Below are positions 16,288 through 23,929 of a stretch of 38,119 bases of DNA, in pieces. A program made the position numbers and the translations under genes. This stretch comes from Bacillota bacterium. Its GTDB lineage: Bacteria; Bacillota; Clostridia; Lachnospirales; Lachnospiraceae. The first letter of the stretch is position 1. Every line of letters begins with the position of its first letter. The notes beneath the pieces are model-generated. The model was not told the origin of the DNA, searched no databases, and saw nothing but the letters and a program-made list of their open reading frames with translations. Location: NCBI GenBank assembly GCA_023436225.1, contig JAEZKA010000024.1, forward strand, positions 1-38,119. Reading direction: 5' to 3'.

Positions 16288-16707
16288 ATGAATCAAGAAA
16301 TTATACAAAGAGCAGGAGAAATTATTCAGAAGAATACCAGAGTGGATACTTATTGTGTAATGGCACTGATTGATTTGGATGGCTATCCAACCGCATCAAC
16401 TATTACTGCATCAAAGGCGGATGGTATTCATTGGATTACCTTCTGTACCGGTCTTGGAGGGACAAAAACAGATCGAATTAATCGCTGTAGCCAGGCCAGC
16501 ATTTGTTTTAATGCAGCAGATTATAACATCACCCTAGTCGGCACCATTGAGATTTGTACTGAGCCTGAAATTAAAAGAGATATGTGGTACGATGGCTTGG
16601 CAAACCATTTTAGCGGTCCTGAGGATCCAAGTTATTGTGTACTTCGTTTTAATACCCAGCGTTATAATCTTCTGGTTGACTGGCAGGAGGCTAAAGGAAC
16701 TTTATAA
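16288..16707 (+). CDS. Pyridoxamine 5'-phosphate oxidase-fold (PPOX) family protein
   Basis: 139 residues with a split-barrel flavin-binding fold. YCVMALIDLDGYPTASTITA is the first strand pair, ITFCTGLGGTKTDRINRC the flavin phosphate region, and ASICFNAADYNITLVGTIEI the next strands, matching the short general-stress/PPOX group. The GAAGGAGTG ribosome binding site is well placed. It likely binds FMN or F420 for an unknown reduction. The plus-strand transcript probably continues into the structured leader and 23-codon ORF downstream. Confidence 0.8.
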   Translation: MNQEIIQRAGEIIQKNTRVDTYCVMALIDLDGYPTASTITASKADGIHWITFCTGLGGTKTDRINRCSQASICFNAADYNITLVGTIEICTEPEIKRDMWYDGLANHFSGPEDPSYCVLRFNTQRYNLLVDWQEAKGTL

Positions 16708-16777
16708 GAACATACTACCCCAGCATTTCTACCCTTTGAATTAGTGTAATTGTTAATCAAAAAGAAATTTTACCTTA

Positions 16778-16829
16778 AGGTGCATCCCTAATGCTAGATA
16801 AAATATATCTAACTATTGGAGGTGCACCT
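16778..16829 (+). promoter_or_regulatory. Nested stem-loop leader over a small ORF's ribosome binding site
   Basis: AGGTGCA (16778-16784) can pair with TGCACCT (16823-16829). Inside that, TAGATA (16795-16800) pairs with TATCTA (16806-16811) around a 5-base loop. The Shine-Dalgarno GGAGGTG (16818-16824) overlaps the outer arm, so folding would partly hide it. AGGTGCACCT is also self-complementary. Regulation of the ORF at 16832 is inferred. Confidence 0.45.
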
Positions 16830-16831
16830 CA

Positions 16832-16903
16832 ATGAGCTCCTCCTCTCTTCTTCGAAGCAGCATTCCTATGGTAAGAGTTATTACTCTTCCCCCTAAGGAA
16901 TAG
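16832..16903 (+). CDS. 23-residue small ORF or leader peptide
   Basis: ATG at 16832 follows a near-perfect GGAGGTG with 7-base spacing, the best ribosome binding site for any sub-50-codon frame in the window. The product begins MSSSSLLRSSIPMVRVITLP and ends PKE. It has four serines in a row, a basic middle and no Cys. The second half of the gene can itself fold (ATTCCT 16862 with AGGAAT 16896; AAGAG 16873 with CTCTT 16884). It ends 14 bases before the stop of the convergent helD. I recognise no family. It may be a leader peptide or a small regulatory or toxic peptide. Confidence 0.5.
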   Translation: MSSSSLLRSSIPMVRVITLPPKE

Positions 16904-16917
16904 CTGAGTCCCAGTTC

Positions 16918-19089
16918 CTATTCTACTAATGGACTCTTTTCTCCCATAGCGAACAAGTTGAGTCGGTGAAGTGCCCTTGTACATGCAATATATAGATGCT
17001 TTTTATCCTCCTCCGTGTAATAGTTCTGTGCATCCACGTCACAGATTAACACAGCATCAAATTCAAGCCCTTTGGACAGATACAGCGGTATAATGAACAC
17101 ACCCTGCAGGTCGGAATCGCTCTCACTCTTGATTAACCGGACCTCAATACTATCCTTTAGTCCAGAATAAACAATATGAGCATTTTTGTCACTCTTACAG
17201 ATTAAACCAATGGTCCGGTAGCCCTTTTCCTGACAGCTTTTGATCTCACTGAGAATCATATTGTGAAACGATTTTGCATTAGTTGCAGTATGAAGCTTCG
17301 GTTCCTCCCCATTGCGGTTGAAGCTTTTGATCTCCGGCCTCTGGTCAATGAATTGTAAGCTAAATTGAAGTATTTCATTAGTACAGCGAAAGCTTTTATC
17401 CATGGTTATAAGAGAGGCTCTTTTTTTATTCAATATGATACCGATTTGTTCATAGAAGGAGATATCCTCATTCTTTTCAAGGGTTTGATTCATATCACCA
17501 AGAATCGTAAATTTTGAGTTCGGATATAATAAATTAAAAATCTCATATTGCAAGGGATAATAATCCTGAGCTTCATCTATGACAACTTGCTTCATATTTT
17601 GGTACTCATTCTTTGTACCAAATATTTTCAGCTTCAAATAGCTCAATGCAATCGCATCATCAAATAATAGATAGCTACTTTCTTGGTTCTCCTGGGTCAA
17701 CTCAATAATTGCTTTGATTCCATCATTAAGCATGAGCTCCTTCCCAAAGTCATACAAGTATTCTTCATTATGGAACAGCTTCTCATAAAGGTTTTTGATA
17801 TCAAGCTCAGTGAATTTCCGAATTTCTTTTTGGATATTTGCCTTTTCTGACCGACTGATCCGTTCTTGGGTCGATTCCTTAATCAGCTCCAGAATATATT
17901 CCTCCAATTGCTTCAGTTTCACTCCCAGAGGAAGCTCCCCTCGTCTTAATACAATCTCTCTTAATTCCTCCTTCCCAATAATCAGCTTTTTATTATGGTA
18001 GATATCCTCAAAATCAATAAAGTGCTCCGGTAAGCGATCAATAAAGCGGTCCAGGATCTCCTTAAATTGCAACGAGGTCTTGAAATCTATGCTGCTTTTC
18101 ATCAGTTTTCTATTTTGGGGAGTGCTTGTGATTAAGCGTTCCAGGAACTGATTTTTGGTTTGGATACGATTATTCTGTAGAATATCGGTTAGTAAGTCAT
18201 CGAACACAACTGAAATCACATTGCTTTCACCCAGCTCCGGCAATACATTAGAGATATATTGCTCAAATATTTCATTCGGAGAAATGATGGTTATACTATT
18301 CGAGGAAAGCTTGGTCTGCAAGCCCTGATACATCAGATAGGCCGCTCGGTGAAGAGCAATGGACGTCTTTCCGCTGCCTGCAACGCCCTGTACCATCATT
18401 AGATCATTCTCCATATCGCGTATTACGATATCCTGCTCCCTCTGAATGGTTTCCACGATGGTTTTCATTTTAGCAGAAGTATTTTGGGACAATAGCTTTC
18501 TTAAAAATTCATCAACAATCTGAATATCTGCGTCAAAAAAATACTCCAGCTCACTATTTTTTATTTCATATTGACGCTTTAGGTTGACCTCTCCACGAAT
18601 TCTACCAACCGGAGCATCATAATATACTTGACCTGTTACAAAACGGTAAAAAACACTTGCAATCGGTGATCTCCAATCATGGACAACGAGTTCATATAAA
18701 TTATCCTTTTTTAAAGAGGAACGGCCAATGTATATCTTCTCATACTGTTCCTCATCCTCGTATTTGAAATCAATCCGGGCAAAATAAGGAGATTTGATCA
18801 GCTGCTCCAGCATCATAATCTTATTCTCCTCCGCCTCGTAATCTGCAATCTTTTCCTCGACCGGATTGACGAACTGGTTCAGCTCAGCGAGCGCTTCAAA
18901 GGCTTCCGAACCCCAAAGATTAGCGATCTGGTGTGATGTTTCTTCGCGTAGTTCCTTCTTTGCTAGAAGTATTGCTGACTTATTCTCCTCATTACGCTCT
19001 TTGGCCTTCTTCAGCTGTTGCTCTGCGATTGCTATCGTTTGTGCTAACCTTTCCTTTTCAAAATCGAATTCAGACTGATGATAACCCAT
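16918..19089 (-). CDS. helD: RNA polymerase-recycling helicase HelD
   Basis: A superfamily 1 UvrD-like motor that releases RNA polymerase from stalled complexes in Gram-positive bacteria. The N-terminus (about residues 5-60) is a charged coiled coil that enters the polymerase secondary channel in known HelD. The signature VVHDWRSPIASVFYR follows. Walker A GVAGSGKT has Lys241, Walker B/Q-motif DEAQD lies at 505-509, and a C-terminal KGLEFDAVLICD and ACTRALHRL close the motor. The 723-aa length is close to the Bacillus protein. The chosen ATG follows GAGGGGA; an ATG six codons earlier overlaps it. Confidence 0.9.
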   Translation of the reverse strand: MGYHQSEFDFEKERLAQTIAIAEQQLKKAKERNEENKSAILLAKKELREETSHQIANLWGSEAFEALAELNQFVNPVEEKIADYEAEENKIMMLEQLIKSPYFARIDFKYEDEEQYEKIYIGRSSLKKDNLYELVVHDWRSPIASVFYRFVTGQVYYDAPVGRIRGEVNLKRQYEIKNSELEYFFDADIQIVDEFLRKLLSQNTSAKMKTIVETIQREQDIVIRDMENDLMMVQGVAGSGKTSIALHRAAYLMYQGLQTKLSSNSITIISPNEIFEQYISNVLPELGESNVISVVFDDLLTDILQNNRIQTKNQFLERLITSTPQNRKLMKSSIDFKTSLQFKEILDRFIDRLPEHFIDFEDIYHNKKLIIGKEELREIVLRRGELPLGVKLKQLEEYILELIKESTQERISRSEKANIQKEIRKFTELDIKNLYEKLFHNEEYLYDFGKELMLNDGIKAIIELTQENQESSYLLFDDAIALSYLKLKIFGTKNEYQNMKQVVIDEAQDYYPLQYEIFNLLYPNSKFTILGDMNQTLEKNEDISFYEQIGIILNKKRASLITMDKSFRCTNEILQFSLQFIDQRPEIKSFNRNGEEPKLHTATNAKSFHNMILSEIKSCQEKGYRTIGLICKSDKNAHIVYSGLKDSIEVRLIKSESDSDLQGVFIIPLYLSKGLEFDAVLICDVDAQNYYTEEDKKHLYIACTRALHRLNLFAMGEKSPLVE

Positions 19090-19182
19090 TCCAAAATCCC
19101 CTCTCATTCGGATGCAGCAGAAATCTGCTATTTATCAAAGTTATTGTAAAAGTTTAGCATAACCGTCGCTGAAAAAACAGTC

Positions 19183-19211
19183 TTGTTGTTCCTGTAATTT
19201 TATGGTATTAT
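19183..19211 (+). promoter_or_regulatory. Sigma-A-type promoter firing straight into a terminator
   Basis: TTGTTG (19183-19188), a 17-bp spacer, then TATTAT (19206-19211). Transcription would begin near 19218, at the base of the terminator hairpin, predicting an RNA of about 45 bases. No gene follows on this strand. Confidence 0.4.
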
Positions 19212-19218
19212 AAAGATG

Positions 19219-19260
19219 AAAAGAAGGTAATGATGCAGCCGCACCATTACCTTCTTTTTT
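19219..19260. terminator. Strong rho-independent terminator, possibly bidirectional
   Basis: AAGAAGGTAATG (19221-19232) pairs with CATTACCTTCTT (19245-19256), 12 bp around a 12-base loop, and runs into TTTTTT on the plus strand. On the minus strand the tail is TTCTTTTCATC, enough to end transcripts of the MBL remnant before helD. Confidence 0.8.
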
Positions 19261-19268
19261 CTTATTTA

Positions 19269-19362
19269 CGCGAAGCGAAGTATCATTCCAGTTTACTTGA
19301 AGTGATACGAGCAAGCCCGCGAATAATGCCTGCGAGCAGGCATCGGTGAAACTCGCGAAGCG
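19269..19362. repeat. REP-like palindromic intergenic element
   Basis: The 9-bp direct repeat CGCGAAGCG marks both edges (19269-19277 and 19354-19362). Inside are two hairpins: 11-base arms 19280-19290/19298-19308 (GTATCA with TGATAC at the base, one wobble, one mismatch), and a perfect ATGCCTGC/GCAGGCAT stem at 19326-19343 with a 2-base loop. Local GC is well above the surroundings. The look is that of a dispersed palindromic element, but no second copy is in the window. Confidence 0.5.
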
Positions 19363-19386
19363 TATTTCTTTCGGTTTATGTTCGAG

Positions 19387-19855
19387 TTATTCGAGCATAT
19401 TGCCAGGATAAGTACCTCCATGGTAACATACAATTTGCTTTGCAGGATGTGCCAGCAATTTCTCCATGGAGGCGGTGGCCTTCTCCATATCCAGGGTAAA
19501 CTGAGGGTTAGCGATCACCGGCTTACCACCTTCCAGTGCAATGGCATCCCCTGCAATGATTGTAGTAAATTCCGACTTCTTCCATTGATGCCATAAGTCT
19601 TACACCTGGGTATTTTCTCTTGAATGCCGCAGCCGCTCCCATATGGTCATGATCCTGATGAGTTATAATAATGTGTGTTATCTCCTCCGGTAATATATCC
19701 TTTTGCCTAAGTGCTTTCTCAAGCTTGTCCAATGAACCAACATAGCTGCAATCCACCAAAACACAAGCTGCATCATCCTTTAGCACCACTGGATGAAGCT
19801 CCTCCCGTACCTCTCCATATGCCATCTCTACATTTAACATTATTAATTTCTTCAT
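19387..19855 (-). pseudogene. MBL-fold metallohydrolase with an out-of-frame internal deletion
   Basis: The 5' part, from an ATG behind AAAGGAG, encodes strands up to the metal motif THQDHDHMGA and RLMASMEE. After that the frame is wrong. The other frame resumes at KKSEFTTIIAGDAIALEGGK and runs to IVCYHGGTYPGNMLE and a stop at 19387, the normal family C-terminus. The middle, which should carry the GHTPGH metal motif, is gone: about 156 codons remain against the usual 230-240. The annotated-looking frame ends early at 19523. The gene cannot make an active hydrolase. Confidence 0.8.
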
Positions 19856-19915
19856 GATAACTCCTTTTCTATCATGGATGAAACAGTAATCAGCCATTCC
19901 CTCTTGATTGTCTAT

Positions 19916-20431
19916 TCATAGCCTTCCTAATACCTCATTGTTGTAATAATTTTCTCTATATAATAGGATTTCAAATTCCAGCTCATGCTTGATTGGAATC
20001 TGATTCATTCCGATCAACGGAATACTTGGCTTTAATCTTCGTGAGTTTTCCATTGCATTAATATATACGGCTTTTAAATCGAAGCCACGTTTTTGATAAA
20101 ATCCTATTGCATTAATATCATCATTCGTCGTGATTAACCACAACCTTCTGCAATTATTAATTCTTGCAATGTTCAATACCCCATTGATTAAGGCTGTACC
20201 AATTCCTTTCATCTCTTCAAAACTGTTTAGAGTAACTATCTCACATTCATCATTCTCGAAATGATAAGTTATGACTCCCTTTATCTTTTCACCTTCTATT
20301 GAAAGAAGACCTGGCAGTGTCGTTGTATCGATTATCTTCCCTTTTGATATGGATGGCGGGCAATACCATTCCTCCCATAAAATCTGATTTACCGCATCAC
20401 GGTATTTTTCGTTGATTTCTTGTAAAAACAT
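19916..20431 (-). CDS. GNAT family N-acetyltransferase
   Basis: 171 residues. The acetyl-CoA loop lies in FEEMKGIGTALINGVL, followed by LWLITTNDDINAIGFYQKRGFDL, the C-terminal GNAT signature with Asn-Asp and FYxKxGF. A further ~50 residues (SIPLIGMNQIPIKHELEFEI) are typical of a subgroup with a longer tail. The substrate is unknown. A GGGGGAG ribosome binding site precedes the ATG. It stands between the MBL remnant and an APH(3')-like kinase and may share a transcript with the latter, 62 bases upstream. Confidence 0.85.
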   Translation of the reverse strand: MFLQEINEKYRDAVNQILWEEWYCPPSISKGKIIDTTTLPGLLSIEGEKIKGVITYHFENDECEIVTLNSFEEMKGIGTALINGVLNIARINNCRRLWLITTNDDINAIGFYQKRGFDLKAVYINAMENSRRLKPSIPLIGMNQIPIKHELEFEILLYRENYYNNEVLGRL

Positions 20432-20493
20432 ATTGTCTCCCCCTGTAAACTAAATACTCATTTTACTGATATAGTAGTCCCAAAATAGAATAG

Positions 20494-21267
20494 CTAAAAC
20501 AACTCGTCTAACAAAATATAATAGTCTAATTTCTCTTGATTCAAAGGAATATCAAGCCTTTTAAGTAAAAGATCATCATATTCTGTGGTATTAAAATTAT
20601 GCCGTAAGGAGCGAATACAAAGCGCCACATCCTGCCACAGATCGGCAACCCCAGCCCTGCCTATATCGATAAAACCCGTGATATGATTTCCATTTGTAAG
20701 GATATTCGGAAGGCAATAATCACCATGGGTAAATACAAGCTCCTCGTCCTTTGGTTTATTACTGTTAAGATATCGAAGCAAATCCTCTGGTGTTGCAAAT
20801 CGTTGATTCCCAGGCTCCCAATCTGACATATCAACTCGGTCATACCGAACATTCTCAGCGGCATCCTCCAGCTTTTTGCTCAGATTATTATTGATCGGAC
20901 AATCCCGAGTATCAACTGACTGTAATAAATTAATCCCTTCTGCGAGTAAAGAAACTGCCAAATCCGGATTTTGTAAGTAATATTTATCACATAGCATTCG
21001 CCCCGGGATCTCTGATATTAGTAGATAATTAAAATCTGTCTCTGAGACCCACTCCAGGACTCTGGGTACCGGTAATTTACCCTCCAGCCACAGTAATTTC
21101 TTATACTCCTTCTCCAGTTCTCCCGATTTTGGCTCAACCTTTAGATACAACACTTCTTTTTCTGAGATAAAACGATAAACCTTGGCCTGTGAGCAGCCAA
21201 TATCGTTTTGTGTACATTGCCACCCTAAAAGATGCCTTTTTATCTGATTTGGTAATGTCACTTGCAT
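20494..21267 (-). CDS. APH(3')-like aminoglycoside O-phosphotransferase
   Basis: The closest recognisable relatives are APH(3') kinases. CSQAKVYRF and VLYLKVEPK (nucleotide lysine) open the N-lobe, LLWLEGKLPVPRVLEW is nearly identical to the APH(3')-IIIa segment, and VFTHGDYCLPNI gives H181, D183 and N188. GFIDIGRAGVADLWQDVALC gives D201, and the C-terminal YYILLDELF matches APH(3')-IIIa, ending in the Phe whose carboxylate binds aminoglycosides. Length 257 versus 264. It probably phosphorylates the 3'-OH of kanamycin-type drugs, but housekeeping or weak activity cannot be excluded. The RBS is AAAGG. Confidence 0.85.
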   Translation of the reverse strand: MQVTLPNQIKRHLLGWQCTQNDIGCSQAKVYRFISEKEVLYLKVEPKSGELEKEYKKLLWLEGKLPVPRVLEWVSETDFNYLLISEIPGRMLCDKYYLQNPDLAVSLLAEGINLLQSVDTRDCPINNNLSKKLEDAAENVRYDRVDMSDWEPGNQRFATPEDLLRYLNSNKPKDEELVFTHGDYCLPNILTNGNHITGFIDIGRAGVADLWQDVALCIRSLRHNFNTTEYDDLLLKRLDIPLNQEKLDYYILLDELF

Positions 21268-21334
21268 AATATATCTGCCTTTCTAGGAATTGATATAGAA
21301 ACCTTTTCAAACTATACAGAAACTGATTTATTAA

Positions 21335-21715
21335 TTAAATAAGCCACTCCTTTGCTTTTTCAAAATCATTTATGCAAGCCATGATAAAAGAGGTATCCAT
21401 ATTTCTCTTTTTAACATAGCTTTTCATTTTTGATGTTAAACCAATAAATGCTACTTTTCGAAGAGGTTTTTCTAACCGTATAAAACTGTTAATGATATAT
21501 TCCATAATATCCCTGTCAACGTCTGATTGGTCTAAATTTAAAGCAATAAAAGATGTCGTAGATGGTTTACTGATTTGCACCAGATCTTGATTAAATTTTT
21601 TAAGTAATAATTCCTTTTCTTTATATAAGGAATCTAAATGTTCACACCATATTTCCCCGCCATTGAAAAACAATGAAAAGGACTTTTTCTTTAGACCAAT
21701 TTCATATTTCTCCAC
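21335..21715 (-). CDS. Hypothetical protein, possible STAS/SpoIIAA-like fold
   Basis: 126 residues starting at a GTG nine bases after GGAGG. Alternating strands and helices (TTSFIALNLDQSDVDRDIME, then RKVAFIGLTSKMKSYVKK and ACINDFEKAKEWLI) resemble STAS/SpoIIAA-like proteins, whose C-terminal helix often ends in AxxWL. No catalytic motif or membrane segment is seen. I do not recognise a specific family. It is a single gene between the APH(3')-like kinase and the CDP-alcohol enzyme. Confidence 0.6.
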   Translation of the reverse strand: MEKYEIGLKKKSFSLFFNGGEIWCEHLDSLYKEKELLLKKFNQDLVQISKPSTTSFIALNLDQSDVDRDIMEYIINSFIRLEKPLRKVAFIGLTSKMKSYVKKRNMDTSFIMACINDFEKAKEWLI

Positions 21716-21818
21716 ATTATTATACCTCCGTTTCTTTTCCTATTAACTAATGATTACTGCTTTCAACGACTAGGCTACTACAACAGTTATGGTTTGTATG
21801 TGTTATGATTAGTGAGAC

Positions 21819-21837
21819 ATATTCATCTGATGAATAT
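21819..21837. repeat. 9-bp perfect palindrome at the 3' end of the CDP-alcohol gene
   Basis: ATATTCATC-t-GATGAATAT overlaps the stop codon of the CDP-alcohol phosphotransferase gene. There is no T-run, so it is not a classic terminator. It could be a protein site or protect the RNA 3' end. Confidence 0.35.
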
Positions 21838-22374
21838 ACTTTTCACATTTATATTTAAGGTCTGCGATGTAGCATTAAGCGATAATTCTTCAATTGCAGA
21901 TAAGCATGCCATTAGTATAATAATTTTCTCTGTATTTTCCATCCTAAATACCGGAAACATGATTGGAAACAAAAACAACATCATTCCGGTAGCTTTATTT
22001 CCGTAAGTATGGAGGCTTGCAAAGGCTCTATATTTTACATAGCCAATAATCAATGAATTAATACAGATAACCGCTATTCCGATAATCCATATAATTACCC
22101 AGCCCGGTAAAGGAATGATAGGAAGCAATACAAACAGCATCACGGCTAAGAATATGATATCAGCAATACTATCCAGCGTGGCTCCGAAGCTACTGCTGCA
22201 TTTGGTTTTTCTAGCAATATATCCATCAAGGATATTGCTTACTCCGCAAATTATGTAAATCATAAAAAAAGCGACCGATAAAGGTTCCAAAATAAGGATC
22301 GCTATACTACCTAGTATTCTACAGCATGTCAAAATATTTGGTATATATCTTATATTTATTCCTTTACATTCCAT
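21823..22374 (-). CDS. CDP-alcohol phosphatidyltransferase family membrane enzyme
   Basis: 183 residues with about five or six hydrophobic helices. The family signature D-x2-DG-x2-AR-x8-G-x3-D-x3-D appears as N47-x2-D50-G51-x2-A54-R55-x8-G64-x3-D68-x3-D72, so the first aspartate is Asn. The family joins a CDP-diacylglycerol (or CDP-alcohol) to an alcohol in phospholipid synthesis; this size resembles phosphatidylserine or phosphatidylglycerophosphate synthases. The start overlaps the end of the upstream membrane gene by 11 bases, so translation is coupled. The lost Asp may lower or change activity. Confidence 0.78.
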   Translation of the reverse strand: MECKGINIRYIPNILTCCRILGSIAILILEPLSVAFFMIYIICGVSNILDGYIARKTKCSSSFGATLDSIADIIFLAVMLFVLLPIIPLPGWVIIWIIGIAVICINSLIIGYVKYRAFASLHTYGNKATGMMLFLFPIMFPVFRMENTEKIIILMACLSAIEELSLNATSQTLNINVKSIFIR

Positions 22375-23017
22375 ATAAATGAACGATACCTATAACTCCA
22401 TACATGGCCAATCCCAGGCTTGCCATGAAAATGGATGGAACTTCATAAAACCATTCCTTTTTTACAGCTCTTAAAGCCCATCCAATTATATGAAAAACCA
22501 CCGGATTAAGAAGAACAAACCATTTTGGTACTAATAATAGTCCGGTAATAATTGAGTAGCAAACGATAGCCGTTGGTACTAACATTAGGACCAAATAAAG
22601 AGCACCAAATGGGATTAGAACTGCATTAAATGCCTTCATGATAACTCTATCCGCAAGCTCGAAGTTATTTTCTTTCATTATTTCCTTATAAATAATCGGA
22701 ACAACACAAACAAAAACATGGATAAAAAATCCCCCCATCGCACCTATAAAGATGGATAGCTTTAATGCATCTCCTAATATGGCATTTCCTGCAGCAATCT
22801 GGTTTCCCAAGGAGATTACACCCATGCTATACATTGGAACCGCAAACATAACCAATATTATTGAAGCGATAAACCTCCAGGTGGGCATCTTCTCCCAGTT
22901 ACTATCTATAATTTTTTTACTACCACATTTTGTATTGTCTTTTCCTTTAATATCTAAGAGCATATCTGCAACTGCACACAATACTCCTCCAACCAATCCG
23001 ATAATTGACAGTATCAT
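22364..23017 (-). CDS. Polytopic membrane protein (DUF6796-like)
   Basis: 217 residues with six or seven hydrophobic segments. The start follows a GGAGG that overlaps a further ATG. The N-terminus MILSIIGLVGGVLCAVADML, then a charged KGKD segment and IDSNWEKMPTWRF, recalls the uncharacterised DUF6796 proteins of Firmicutes; that link is from memory of the pattern and moderate. It is translationally coupled to the CDP-alcohol phosphotransferase through an 11-base overlap, so a joint role in membrane lipid modification is a fair inference. Confidence 0.65.
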   Translation of the reverse strand: MILSIIGLVGGVLCAVADMLLDIKGKDNTKCGSKKIIDSNWEKMPTWRFIASIILVMFAVPMYSMGVISLGNQIAAGNAILGDALKLSIFIGAMGGFFIHVFVCVVPIIYKEIMKENNFELADRVIMKAFNAVLIPFGALYLVLMLVPTAIVCYSIITGLLLVPKWFVLLNPVVFHIIGWALRAVKKEWFYEVPSIFMASLGLAMYGVIGIVHLYGM

Positions 23018-23110
23018 AATTAAATCCTCCATTCAGCTTCACTATGTCAACAACTGTGCTCATCACTTAATAAGTTTACATAATAATATTATGATAACCA
23101 ATTTAAATTT

Positions 23111-23278
23111 CTACACATACCGATTAATCTCATCTACGAAAATACGAACATCCTCAAAGCCGGATGCACTCATCTTGAATTTCAACTTACCATGATAAAC
23201 ACATTTTTGCTTTTCTCCATACCGATACGATGTTTTAGCCAAACAATGTGTATAACATTGATCGAAAGATGCTCTGCA
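23111..23278 (-). pseudogene. Coding-like fragment without a start
   Basis: A 55-codon open stretch ends at TAG 23111-23113. Its product includes SYRYGEKQKCVYHGKLKF and ends GFEDVRIFVDEINRYV. The composition and the amphipathic end are protein-like, but there is no start codon with a ribosome binding site, and a stop precedes it (23279-23281). It looks like the 3' remnant of a lost gene between deformylase and the membrane gene. Family not recognised. Confidence 0.4.
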
Positions 23279-23312
23279 TCAAAACGCTCAGTGGGTATGG
23301 ATTTGCTTGTCT

Positions 23313-23792
23313 TCAAAGCTCCATGACAAGCGACTTTCTATCAACCGCCCGCATTGTTGCTAAGATCCCATCCAGATGATCGTATTCATGTTGCAAAAGC
23401 TCCGAATAGTCGTCTTCCAGATGCATACACTGTGGCTCAAAGCTCTCATCAAGATAGGAAATATCAGCATGCTTATATCGCTCTACCTTAACCATCAGAC
23501 CAGGAAAGGACATACAATCATCCATTAATATATATCTTTCATCATCCGGAAATGTTAGCACCGGATTAATGATGACATATGGCTTGTCGGTATGCATATA
23601 TACCAACCGTTTCTGAATTCCAAGCTGCGGTGCTGCAATCGCTCGTCCGGCTCCGTAAATCTTCCTGTAATTCATGAGTGTATCATGCAAATCTGTAATC
23701 CACTCCTGCAGATTATCCTTGTCTGCTTCTGTGACCTCTTCACTTATCTCATATAGCTGAGGGTTACCGAGCTTTAATATCTCACGAATCAT
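23313..23792 (-). CDS. Peptide deformylase-like protein with variant motifs
   Basis: 159 residues in the deformylase fold, which removes the formyl group from nascent protein N-termini. Motif 1 is GRAIAAPQ (49-56; normally GxGxAAPQ). Motif 2 is DDCMS around Cys93 (normally EGCLS). Motif 3 HEYDH at 135-139 is intact, so the zinc ligands C93, H135, H139 and catalytic E136 are kept. The changed motif 1 and 2 positions shape the active site. It may be an accessory deformylase or a homologue with another substrate. The RBS is AAAGGAGAG. Monocistronic. Confidence 0.85.
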   Translation of the reverse strand: MIREILKLGNPQLYEISEEVTEADKDNLQEWITDLHDTLMNYRKIYGAGRAIAAPQLGIQKRLVYMHTDKPYVIINPVLTFPDDERYILMDDCMSFPGLMVKVERYKHADISYLDESFEPQCMHLEDDYSELLQHEYDHLDGILATMRAVDRKSLVMEL

Positions 23793-23929
23793 TTGTTCGC
23801 TCTCCTTTCAGTTGATACAGTAGTCTTAACATATAGTATAATGGGTAGTTTATTCCACTCTTCCCACTAGAAATGTAATGCTTCTCATTATAACTTATCC
23901 TGTAGCTTAAGCTTTAATATTTATTTCTT

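Noticed and set aside
19235..19373. Plus-strand frame starting at an ATG after AAGAAGGTA within the terminator
   Set aside because: Its start and ribosome binding site are the terminator stem itself, and it runs through the REP-like palindromes.
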